From: DATBDM01 sp034664425
Lineage (GTDB): Bacteria > Actinomycetota > Thermoleophilia > Solirubrobacterales > Solirubrobacteraceae
Reading direction: 5' to 3'
Length of the DNA stretch: 12,260 nucleotides
Assembly (NCBI GenBank): GCA_034664425.1
Contig: JAXDHR010000249.1
Span: 1-12,260, forward strand
Positions 6,356-12,260 of this stretch are shown in pieces. Under the pieces are notes generated by a model. It was not told where the DNA came from. It did not search any database and was given only the letters and a program-made list of their open reading frames with translations. The translations under genes were made by a program, and so were the position numbers. Position 1 is the stretch's first letter. Each line of letters opens with the position of its first letter.

Positions 6356-6574
6356 GGAAGATCCCCCGCATTGGACGGGTGTTCGATTGCAGTGGTTGAC
6401 TGCTCCACGGTTGACTTAAACGCGTCGGAGAAGGGCGGTCGTGCCTCCCGCCGCCGTCCGCTTTCGACGCATAGGTCCGGGCGATGCCGCATCATCGGCG
6501 CCTCCCGCCGTCCGGGCCACTCATAACCGGTCCCACAAGGCACGTACCCCTGCCCGTCCTGGCGGGACCACCTC

Positions 6575-6604
6575 GAAGCCGCCCGCCCCGCCGCGGGCGG
6601 CTTC
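6575..6604. terminator. strong hairpin, probably bidirectional terminator
   Basis: GAAGCCGCCCGC at 6575-6586 pairs perfectly with 6593-6604 around a 6-nt loop. It lies between the convergent ppx (ends 6355) and acetolactate synthase-like gene (ends 6620). The flanking T content is low, but the 12-bp GC stem and its place between convergent genes support termination. Confidence 0.6.
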
Positions 6605-6619
6605 ACTTAAGTCGTGCGT

Positions 6620-8260
6620 TCAGGCCAGGTTCGCCGACCGCGGGTAGGCGATGGACGGGTCCGTGAGCACGTTGACCAGCGCCGGTCCGCCGCTGTGCGC
6701 CAGCGCGCGCTCGAGCGCACCGCGCAGCGCGCCGGGCGTCCGCACGAGCTCGCCATGGCCGCCGAGCGCGGCGACCACCTCGTCGTAGCGGGTCTCGGGC
6801 CGCAGCTCGGCGGCGACCGAGTAGCCGTAGAGGAACTCCATCGGGTGCTTCTCGAGCGCCCAGATGCCGTTGTTGCCCATCACGCCGACGACGTGGACCC
6901 CATGGCGCGCGAGCGTGTCGAACTCCATCCCCGAGAAGCCGAATGCGCCGTCGCCGAGCAGCAGGACGACCTGGCGCTCGGGGTGGGCGAGCTTGGCGGC
7001 GAGCGCGTAGCCCGGGCCGCTGCCCAGGCAGCCGAACGGGCCCGGGTCCAGCCAGCAGCCGGGTTCGTAGGAGGCGATCATGCGCCCGGCGTAGGAGACG
7101 AAGTCGCCGCCGTCGCCGACCACGATCGCGTCGCGGTCGAGCACCTGGGCGAGCTCGCCGTAGACGCGCATCGGATGCAGCGGCGCGCGGTCGTCCTCGA
7201 GCTGCTCGCGCTCGGCCGCGCGCTTGTCGTCCTCGATCACGCGCAGCCGCGTCACCCACTCGCGCGTCTCGGTCGGCGCCGCGCCGGCCAGCGCGCGCAG
7301 CGTCTCGGGCACGTCGCCGTAGAGCTCCGCCGCGACGGCTCGCGGGTGCGCGCGCCCGGGCTCGGCGACGTCGATCGCGACGATCTCGGTCGCTTCCCCG
7401 AAGGCGGCGCCGAAGCCGAGCCGGAAGTCCATCGGCACGCCGACGACCAGTGCGACGTCGGCGCCCTTGAGCGCCGCACTGCGCGCCCGCGAGCAGAACA
7501 GCGGGTGGTCGGCGGGCACGCAACCGCGGGCCAGCCCGTTGAGGAACACGGGGATCCCGAGCGCCTCGGCGAGCTCGACCAGGGCGGCCTCGCCGCGGCC
7601 CCAGTAGAGGTTCGTGCCGGCCATGATCACGGGGCGCCGCGCCGCCCGCAGCAGCGCGACCGCCCGGTCGAGCGCGGCGGCGTCAGCGCTGCTTCCCGCG
7701 GCAGCAGGTGCCGACCATGGCTCGGGCTCCGGCGCCTCCGTGAAGACCACGTCGAGCGGGAAGTCGACGAACGCCGGGCCGGTGTGGGGCGTGCGCACCG
7801 CGTTCCAGGCCTCGTCGAGGATGCCAGGGATCTCCGCGGTGGCGCCGGCCGTCGCGGCGAACTTGACGAGCGGGCGCACGAACGGCACGTGATCGATCTC
7901 CTGCAGCGAGCCCTGGCCCCAGCGCATCGCGGGCGCGCGTCCGCCGAGCACGAGCACCGGCGAGTTGTTCTGCTGCGCCGAGGCGATCGCGCTCATGCCG
8001 TTGGTCACGCCGGGACCGGCCGTCAGCGCGGCCACGCCCGGTTCGCGCGTGACCTTCGCCCAGCCCTCGGCGGCGAACGTCGCCGTCGCCTCGTGGCGGA
8101 CGTCGACGATGTCGATGCCCGCCTCGCGGCAGCCGTCGTAGATCGAGAAGAGATGCCCGCCGGAGAGCGTGAAGAGCTTGGTGACGCCGTAGGCCTTGAG
8201 GCGGCGGGCGACCAGCCGGCCCCCGTGCAACGTCGTCGTCTCGGGCGGGGAGGTCGTCAT
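6620..8260 (-). CDS. thiamine-diphosphate enzyme, acetolactate synthase-like (mycobacterial IlvG type)
   Basis: A 546-residue, three-domain ThDP enzyme. N-terminal pyrimidine domain: LFTLSGGHLFSIYDGCREAG (29-48) and RHEATATFAAEG with the activating Glu57. Middle domain: PVIMAGTNLYWGRGE (210-224). C-terminal PP domain: PFGCLGSGPGYALAAKL (408-424) and the ThDP/Mg motif GDG (436-438) ending in NN (463-464). From memory the sequence closely follows Mycobacterium tuberculosis IlvG through to the SxxYPRxxNLA end. This branch is annotated as acetolactate synthase, but it has no small-subunit gene beside it and also resembles 2-hydroxyacyl-CoA lyases, so a branched-chain biosynthesis role is unproven. 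The start ATG (8258-8260) has AAGG 9 bp upstream. The gene is monocistronic, and a perfect inverted repeat lies just upstream. Confidence 0.88.
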   Translation of the reverse strand: MTTSPPETTTLHGGRLVARRLKAYGVTKLFTLSGGHLFSIYDGCREAGIDIVDVRHEATATFAAEGWAKVTREPGVAALTAGPGVTNGMSAIASAQQNNSPVLVLGGRAPAMRWGQGSLQEIDHVPFVRPLVKFAATAGATAEIPGILDEAWNAVRTPHTGPAFVDFPLDVVFTEAPEPEPWSAPAAAGSSADAAALDRAVALLRAARRPVIMAGTNLYWGRGEAALVELAEALGIPVFLNGLARGCVPADHPLFCSRARSAALKGADVALVVGVPMDFRLGFGAAFGEATEIVAIDVAEPGRAHPRAVAAELYGDVPETLRALAGAAPTETREWVTRLRVIEDDKRAAEREQLEDDRAPLHPMRVYGELAQVLDRDAIVVGDGGDFVSYAGRMIASYEPGCWLDPGPFGCLGSGPGYALAAKLAHPERQVVLLLGDGAFGFSGMEFDTLARHGVHVVGVMGNNGIWALEKHPMEFLYGYSVAAELRPETRYDEVVAALGGHGELVRTPGALRGALERALAHSGGPALVNVLTDPSIAYPRSANLA

Positions 8261-8272
8261 GGCGCGGACCTT

Positions 8273-8290
8273 ACCCCCCGCTCGGGGGGT
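8273..8290. promoter_or_regulatory. 18-bp inverted repeat upstream of the acetolactate synthase-like gene
   Basis: ACCCCCCG (8273-8280), a 2-nt centre, and CGGGGGGT (8283-8290) form a perfect dyad. It ends 13 bp before the minus-strand start codon, right beside its ribosome-binding site, and 67 bp before the divergent 58-codon ORF. It could be an operator for a dimeric repressor or an RNA hairpin controlling ribosome access. Confidence 0.45.
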
Positions 8291-8342
8291 GCGAGACGCG
8301 CAGCGGGTGCGGCTGCGCGCATGCCCCTCTAGCGTCAGTCGG

Positions 8343-8350
8343 AAGGAGGT
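8343..8350 (+). promoter_or_regulatory. near-perfect Shine-Dalgarno sequence
   Basis: AAGGAGGT matches the anti-Shine-Dalgarno of 16S rRNA over all eight positions and sits 6 bp before the ATG at 8357. It is the strongest ribosome-binding site in the window and decides the start (ATG, not the GTG at 8351). TAGCGT at 8330-8335 may be the -10 element. Confidence 0.8.
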
Positions 8351-8356
8351 GTGCCC

Positions 8357-8533
8357 ATGGCCAACGACCCCCGCACTCCGCTGATCCCGAGCGACCCGTA
8401 CGCCGACCTCGACCTGCTGCTGGCCGAGAGCGACCGCGAGGACCGGTTCCTCTCCCCCGCGCGGCGTCCTGACGCGCCCGAGGGCCCGGAGGCCCTCGAC
8501 GAGCAGATCCTCGCTGGGCTGGTCAGCCCCTAG
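8357..8533 (+). CDS. small acidic hypothetical protein
   Basis: A 58-residue ORF from ATG 8357 to TAG 8533, preceded by an ideal Shine-Dalgarno sequence. The product is strongly acidic (many Asp/Glu, e.g. DPYADLDLLLAESDREDRF near 13-31), proline-rich at its ends, and has no Cys, signal peptide or membrane helix. I do not recognise a family. Its stop shares the CTAG at 8530-8533 with the convergent DsbA-like gene. It is divergent from the acetolactate synthase-like gene across a 96-bp region with a perfect dyad. The strong initiation site makes it likely to be translated; its acidity and likely disorder suggest a binding partner or inhibitor, but that is inference. Confidence 0.65.
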   Translation: MANDPRTPLIPSDPYADLDLLLAESDREDRFLSPARRPDAPEGPEALDEQILAGLVSP

Positions 8534-9186
8534 CGAACGCCGACGGCGGCGTGCATGCGGGCCGCTGCGGCGGCCTCGCCGACGCGCTCCTCGCCCCAGA
8601 AGAGCGAGTGCCCGACGCGCAGCGCCGGCAGGCGGTCGGCCCCCGACGCCAGCAGCCGTCGACCCGCGCTCTCCAGCGCGCCGTCGCGCCCGCTGTCACG
8701 CGCCGCAGCGAGCGCCTCGTCGAGCGCGAGCCCGGCGGCCGCGGCCGCCTCGGCGAGCATCTCGGGGTCCTCGAGGTCGAATCCGCCGCAGTAGGCCAGC
8801 CGGCCCGCGGCGAGCGCGAAGGCGGCGCCGCGTCCGCACTCGGACGCGAGCGAGGCTACGCGCATCGCCGCCGGGACCTCCTCCGGGAAGCGCTCCGGCC
8901 AGACCAGCGGCATGCGCAACTGCGCCGCCCGCTCCTCGGCCGCACGGCGCATCCGGCGCGCGCCGGCACCCTCGCCGTCGAGGGAGCCGCGCCGCAGCGC
9001 GGTGCCGCTGACGGGCGTCCAGACGACGGCCTCGAACGCGCGGTCGACGCGCTCGGCCGCCAGATAGGTGAAGGGACAGGCCAGGTCGAAGAGGAACTCT
9101 GCCCGCATGGCGCCGGGCCGCACGGCCACACGGGGGCTTTCCCGCCGCCTGGCTCGCCTCTCTGCGAGCTGGATCACCTCGCCCAT
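8530..9186 (-). CDS. DsbA-fold oxidoreductase / HCCA-isomerase-like protein
   Basis: A 218-residue protein. After a basic N-terminal leader (MGEVIQLAERRARRRE) comes AEFLFDLACPFTYLAAERV (29-47), the first strand and helix of the DsbA-like thioredoxin fold used by 2-hydroxychromene-2-carboxylate isomerases and FrnE-type proteins. The active-site position reads CPFT (37-40): one cysteine, not CxxC, so disulfide chemistry is unlikely and a glutathione-like or isomerase role is possible. A helical insert follows, then LPALRVGHSLFWGEERV near the C-terminus, with the usual cis-Pro strand. No signal peptide is seen, so it is cytoplasmic. ATG 9184-9186 is chosen (GGGGA 5 bp upstream); an in-frame ATG at 9232-9234 is the alternative. 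It is divergent from the HxlR regulator, which may control it. Confidence 0.75.
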   Translation of the reverse strand: MGEVIQLAERRARRRESPRVAVRPGAMRAEFLFDLACPFTYLAAERVDRAFEAVVWTPVSGTALRRGSLDGEGAGARRMRRAAEERAAQLRMPLVWPERFPEEVPAAMRVASLASECGRGAAFALAAGRLAYCGGFDLEDPEMLAEAAAAAGLALDEALAAARDSGRDGALESAGRRLLASGADRLPALRVGHSLFWGEERVGEAAAAARMHAAVGVR

Positions 9187-9314
9187 CGAATCCCCGCTTC
9201 CCGTGTCATCCGTTCCGAAATCGAATCCGCTCATGCACTCATCGGCGTGGCGGCCTGAACTCCTGAACGCATCTGCGAGGGGAAAATTGCGGAGATGATC
9301 CGGCAGCTCGTCCG

Positions 9315-10130
9315 ATGTCCGAATACGGTCAGGACTCCGAGGAATCCACCCCAATTCGGTCCACGAAGGCCCGGAAGAGGGGGTATGCTCGGCTTTCCCC
9401 GGTCCTTCCGCCCCAGAAGGCAGGCCCCACCATTCCGCCCGTACCTCCGCCAAAACGTCACCCGTATGACCAGTGGTCGCCCGACGCGCGCGCCCTGGAC
9501 CTGGTCGGTGACAAGTGGACGCTGCTGATCGTTCGCGACCTCGCGGCCGGCCCCCGCCGGTTCGTCGAGCTGCAGCGCGTGCTGCCGGGCATCTCGACCG
9601 AGCAGCTGCGCTCGCGCCTGAACCGGATGGTCGCCGACGGCCTGCTCACCCGCCAGCGCTATCGCGAGGTCCCACCGCGCGTGGACTACGAGCTCACCGA
9701 GCGCGCCCGCGAGCTGATGCCGGTCCTCGGCGCACTCGGGCGCTGGGGCTTCGACTGGGCGTGGAGCGCTCCGCGCGACGGCGAGGCGGTCGACGTCGGA
9801 GCCGTGCTGCGCCTGGCGCCGGGCATGCTCGCGCCGCCGGCGTCGGTCTCGGGGCGGCTCTGCTGCGTGGTCGAGCGCCGCGACGCGACCGAGGGTGCCG
9901 GCCAGCGCCGCTACGTGCTCGTCGCCGCCGACGGCCGCGTGGAGATCATCGAGCGCGACGCGCCCGGCGAGCCCGACGCGACGATCACGGGCAGCGAGGA
10001 GGCGTGGGTCCGCGCGCTGGGTCCCGACGGGGACACCAGCAGCCTCGAGATCGACGGCCACCACCGGCTCGCCGAGGAGCTGCTCAACGGCTTCACGGCG
10101 ATCGCCGGCCACCGCGCCGCCGCGGCATAG
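9315..10130 (+). CDS. HxlR-family regulator with a C-terminal ligand-type domain
   Basis: A 271-residue protein. Residues about 52-150 are a winged helix-turn-helix of the HxlR class: ARALDLVGDKWTLLIVRDL (58-76), GPRRFVELQRVLPGISTEQL (79-98), then LNRMVADGLLTR (102-113) and the VDYELTERARELMPVL wing and helix (123-138). Residues about 160-265 form a second domain resembling the SCP2/sterol-carrier-like module seen on actinobacterial HxlR proteins; this match is only approximate. The N-terminal 47 residues are Pro/Lys-rich and not part of the family, but I see no in-frame ATG or GTG between 9315 and the domain. The conserved Cys that usually precedes Pro before the first helix is replaced (QWSP, 53-56), arguing against thiol redox sensing. 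Autoregulation and control of the divergent DsbA-like gene are plausible. Confidence 0.82.
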   Translation: MSEYGQDSEESTPIRSTKARKRGYARLSPVLPPQKAGPTIPPVPPPKRHPYDQWSPDARALDLVGDKWTLLIVRDLAAGPRRFVELQRVLPGISTEQLRSRLNRMVADGLLTRQRYREVPPRVDYELTERARELMPVLGALGRWGFDWAWSAPRDGEAVDVGAVLRLAPGMLAPPASVSGRLCCVVERRDATEGAGQRRYVLVAADGRVEIIERDAPGEPDATITGSEEAWVRALGPDGDTSSLEIDGHHRLAEELLNGFTAIAGHRAAAA

Positions 10131-10161
10131 TCGGGAGGCCGCGCGCGGCGCGCGACCGCAG

Positions 10162-10245
10162 TGCCCGGGGTGGGGCTCGAACCCACACGCTCTCGCGAGC
10201 AGCGGCTTTTAAGGCCGCGGCGTCTACCGATTCCGCCACCCGGGC
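10162..10245 (-). tRNA. tRNA-Leu (anticodon TAA)
   Basis: The minus strand from GCCCGGGTGGCGGAAT folds as a class II tRNA of 84 nt: acceptor GCCCGGG/CCCGGGC, anticodon stem GCGGC/GCCGC around CTTAAAA (anticodon TAA), a long variable arm (CTCGCGAGAG), and T arm GTGGG-TTCGAGC-CCCAC. The discriminator is A and CCA is not encoded. It reads the UUA codon, which is very rare in high-GC actinobacteria; the Streptomyces counterpart is bldA. It lies in the gap between the HxlR gene and the sigma gene, on the opposite strand to both. Confidence 0.95.
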
Positions 10246-10260
10246 GGGCCGTCGCCAGCG

Positions 10261-10266
10261 ATCGTA
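10261..10266 (-). promoter_or_regulatory. putative -10 element of tRNA-Leu
   Basis: TACGAT on the minus strand ends 15 bp before the tRNA 5' end and fits TANNNT. No convincing -35 was found. Confidence 0.25.
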
Positions 10267-10354
10267 GTCGCCGCTACCCTGCGTCGCGGCGCAACTTCCC
10301 GCGCGCTCGCGAGTTCCAGCGGCGGGTCCACGCACGTGCGTCCGCTCCCTCGTC

Positions 10355-11827
10355 TTGGAAGCCTCAGCCCTCACCCACGCCGGCGCGGCCGGCATCCACG
10401 GTCGCTCGCCGCTGCTGCGGCTGCAGTCCGACGAGCGGCTGATCGCCCTGATCCGGCGTGGCAACCACCACGCGTTCGAAGCGCTCGTCGCGCGCTACCA
10501 GGCTCGCCTGCTGGCCTTCTGCCGGCACATGCTCGCCTCCCGCGAGGACGCCGAGGACGTGCTCCAGGAGGTCTTCGCCGCCGCCTTCAACGCGATCCTC
10601 GCCGACAAGCGCGAGATCAACGTGCGGCCGTGGCTGTACCGGATCGCGCGCAACCGCTCGCTCAACCACCTGCGCCGCACGACCGCGATCGGCGTCGACT
10701 CGATGGACGTGCACCTCTCGGAGCACGGCGAGTCGACCGCAGAGAAGGCGCACAAGCGCGAGGAGTTCCGGCTCCTCATGTCCGACGTCCAGGACCTGCC
10801 GGAGACGCAGCGCACGGCGCTGCTGCTGCGCGAGATCGACGCGCTCTCCTACGATCAGATCGCCGAGGCGATGGAGACGACGATCCCGTCGGTCAAGTCG
10901 CTGCTCGTGCGGGCGCGCGTCTCGCTGGCAGAGGCGTCGGAGGCACGGCTGCTGACGTGCGAGGAGGTCCGCGAGGAGCTCGGCGAGGTTGCCGAGGGGC
11001 TGCGCCGCACGAGCCCGCCGGTGCGGCGCCATCTGCGCACATGCGAGCGCTGCGGCGCCTTCCGCAAGCAGCTGCGCCAGACCAACCGCCAGCTCGCCGC
11101 GGTGCTGCCGGTCGGGCCGCTCCTGTTCCTGAAGAAGTCGCTGCTGGCGCATCTCGGCACGACCGCCGCCGCTGGCGGCTCGTCGGCCGCCGCGTCCGCC
11201 GGTGCCGCCGCGGGCGGCACGGCCGCCGGCACGGCCATCCAGGCCGGCATGGCGACGCTGGCGACGAAGGCCGCGGCCGGGCTCGCGGCGGCGGCGATCG
11301 TCACCGCGGGAGCCGTCGAGGTCAGGCACGTGGCCGAGCCCCCGCGCGCGACGAGCACGCCCCTCGCGGCCGTGCAGTCCGCGCCGCAGACGCCGGTCGC
11401 GGCCGCGACGCCGGCCGCGGCTCCCGCACCCGAGGCGCCGGCAATGCGTCGCGCCGTCGCCCCTGCGCATCCGAGGCAGCGCAGCGTCGAGCAGACGCCG
11501 GCGGCTGCGAAGCCGCGTGAGGCCAAGGCGACCCCGACCCCCACCGCAACCGTCGCGGCGACCGCCACCCCGACGCCCACCGCGGAGCCGAACACCGCGG
11601 CCGGCACGGGCACCACCGAGGAGCACGACGGCGACACGACGACGCTGCCGTCGCAGACCACAGGCTCCGCTGGCTCGGGCTCCGGCTCGCTCGGCGCCGG
11701 CGAGACGCAGCCCGGTCAGCCGGCGGCGACCGCCAACCCGGCGCAGCCGACGCCGACGCCGGTGGCGGCGCAACCGAGCCCGTCGCCCGCGCCATCGCCG
11801 GCCCCGAGCCCGACGGCGACGCCCTAG
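10355..11827 (+). CDS. ECF sigma factor fused to a zinc-finger anti-sigma-like motif, membrane segment and Pro/Thr/Ser-rich tail
   Basis: A 490-residue fusion. Sigma region 2 spans about 36-106, with DAEDVLQEVFAAAF (65-78) and WLYRIARNRSLNHLRR (93-108). Region 4 spans about 146-192 (LPETQRTALLLREIDALSY, then QIAEAMETTIPSVKSLLVRA). Next come Cys202 and H226-LRT-C230-ER-C233, the HxxxCxxC signature of zinc-binding anti-sigma factors (zf-HC2). A hydrophobic Ala-rich stretch at about 303-321 is the likely membrane helix, and 325-490 is a low-complexity Pro/Thr/Ala/Ser tail, probably outside the cell. Sigma, inhibitor and anchor in one chain imply a membrane-held factor activated by an external signal or cleavage. 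Actinobacterial groups with C-terminal zinc-finger and membrane extensions are known (ECF52/ECF53). The start is a TTG at 10355, chosen for lack of an in-frame ATG or GTG upstream of region 2. The stop overlaps csaA. Confidence 0.88.
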   Translation: MEASALTHAGAAGIHGRSPLLRLQSDERLIALIRRGNHHAFEALVARYQARLLAFCRHMLASREDAEDVLQEVFAAAFNAILADKREINVRPWLYRIARNRSLNHLRRTTAIGVDSMDVHLSEHGESTAEKAHKREEFRLLMSDVQDLPETQRTALLLREIDALSYDQIAEAMETTIPSVKSLLVRARVSLAEASEARLLTCEEVREELGEVAEGLRRTSPPVRRHLRTCERCGAFRKQLRQTNRQLAAVLPVGPLLFLKKSLLAHLGTTAAAGGSSAAASAGAAAGGTAAGTAIQAGMATLATKAAAGLAAAAIVTAGAVEVRHVAEPPRATSTPLAAVQSAPQTPVAAATPAAAPAPEAPAMRRAVAPAHPRQRSVEQTPAAAKPREAKATPTPTATVAATATPTPTAEPNTAAGTGTTEEHDGDTTTLPSQTTGSAGSGSGSLGAGETQPGQPAATANPAQPTPTPVAAQPSPSPAPSPAPSPTATP

Positions 11828-12156
11828 AAGATCCGGCCGCCGACGGGGACGTCGGCGTCAGGGGCGAGCAGGATGATCCGGCCCTCGGCGTCGGGCGCGC
11901 CCAGGCACAGCACCTCGGACATGAACGGCCCGATCTGGCGGGGTGGGAAGTTGACGACCGCGACGAGCAGCCGGCCCTCGAGTTCGTCGCGGGCGTAGTT
12001 GGCGATCTGCGCGGAGGAGCGCTTGACGCCGATCTCCTCCCCGAAGTCGATCGTCAGCTTCCAGGCGGGCTTGCGCGCCTCGGGGAACTCGAGGACCTCG
12101 AGCACGCGGCCGACGCGCATGTCCACGGCGAGGAAGTCGTCGAAGGTGATCGTCAT
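11824..12156 (-). CDS. csaA: tRNA-binding domain protein CsaA
   Basis: A 110-residue protein consisting only of an OB-fold tRNA-binding domain: the opening FDDFLAVDMRVGRVLEVLEF, then KPAWKLTIDFGEEIGVKRSS (29-48), AQIANY (49-54), VAVVNFPPRQIGPFMSEVL and the C-terminal ILLAPD. The order and length match CsaA, a dimeric OB-fold protein with proposed export-chaperone activity that binds tRNA; the domain also occurs in EMAP-II and MetRS C-termini. The ATG at 12154-12156 is the natural start, with a weak ribosome-binding site. Its TAG stop shares CTAG at 11824-11827 with the convergent sigma gene, leaving no room for a terminator between them. Confidence 0.9.
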   Translation of the reverse strand: MTITFDDFLAVDMRVGRVLEVLEFPEARKPAWKLTIDFGEEIGVKRSSAQIANYARDELEGRLLVAVVNFPPRQIGPFMSEVLCLGAPDAEGRIILLAPDADVPVGGRIF

Positions 12157-12239
12157 CGACGCGGGAGACTACGTGGCCGGCTCCCCCCTCGAGCCGGCGG
12201 TCGCCATGCGCATCAAGTAGCGGATCTGAGGTGTCGACA

Positions 12240-12260
12240 ATGGTTCGTGGATACCGGTTG
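12240..12260 (+). CDS. possible start of a gene running off the right edge
   Basis: An ATG at 12240 is preceded 7 bp upstream by GAGGT (12228-12232) and opens a frame MVRGYRL with no stop before the window ends. Seven codons are too few to identify a product. The ribosome-binding site is the only support. Confidence 0.2.

Noticed and set aside
6394..6416. Direct repeat GGTTGACT (6394-6401 and 6409-6416) suggesting a promoter or operator after ppx
   Set aside because: No fitting -10 lies downstream and no gene starts on the plus strand before the convergent gene; the 264-bp spacer otherwise shows only the hairpin terminator.
9298..9316. Imperfect dyad upstream of the HxlR gene as its operator
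   Set aside because: Checking the two arms base by base gave too many mismatches to support a site.
10138..10149. GCCGCGCGCGGC palindrome as terminator between the HxlR gene and tRNA-Leu
   Set aside because: It has no loop or T-tract, and alternating GC palindromes are expected at this base composition.
10364..11773. Long minus-strand frame opposite the sigma factor gene
   Set aside because: It is Arg/Gly/His-rich shadow translation without motifs; the plus strand carries clear sigma factor domains.
11530..11820. Repetitive Pro/Thr codons at the end of the sigma gene as a CRISPR-like or minisatellite array
   Set aside because: The repeats are short, imperfect and in frame, explained by the low-complexity protein tail.

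Overview
The window reads as a piece of a high-GC actinobacterial chromosome. GC-rich codon use, GTG and TTG starts, tRNAs without an encoded CCA, an IlvG-like enzyme close to the one I recall from Mycobacterium, and an ECF sigma factor with a C-terminal extension all fit. Thermoleophilia/Solirubrobacterales is my best guess for the class, but the sequence alone does not prove it.

Positions 1-2105 are an accessory scrapyard lying against the 3' end of an initiator tRNA gene. It holds four copies of a 14-bp motif in alternating orientation, forming two small non-coding elements (65-214 and 665-843). Between them sits one small gene (270-563), flanked by a perfect 20-bp inverted repeat. Next come a DUF2283 gene with the tail of a possible toxin-like partner, and a relaxase (TrwC/MobF) cut off after its first ~130 residues. 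This looks like the remains of an integrated conjugative or mobilizable element.

Positions 2106-6355 are core-like. On the minus strand lie tRNA-fMet, a PfkB sugar kinase overlapping a CoA-binding protein by 4 bp, a decayed ABC-2 permease tail, and a DUF72 protein. On the plus strand, divergent from DUF72, a D-2-hydroxyacid dehydrogenase is followed after 1 bp by a short Ppx/GppA phosphatase.

Positions 6356-9186: a strong hairpin terminator separates the phosphatase from a convergent thiamine-diphosphate enzyme of the acetolactate synthase-like family. Upstream of that enzyme lie a perfect inverted repeat with 8-bp arms and a 58-codon acidic ORF with a textbook ribosome-binding site. This ORF converges on a DsbA-fold/HCCA-isomerase-like gene and shares a CTAG double stop with it.

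Positions 9315-12260: an HxlR-type regulator with a C-terminal domain is divergent from the DsbA-like gene. It is followed by tRNA-Leu(TAA), then an ECF sigma factor fused to a zinc-binding anti-sigma-like motif, a membrane segment and a long Pro/Thr/Ser-rich tail. The sigma gene meets convergent csaA in a second CTAG double stop. A possible new gene begins at the right edge.

No CRISPR array, complete insertion sequence or rRNA is visible. The most notable items are the inverted-repeat cassette on the left and the self-contained, membrane-anchored sigma/anti-sigma fusion on the right.
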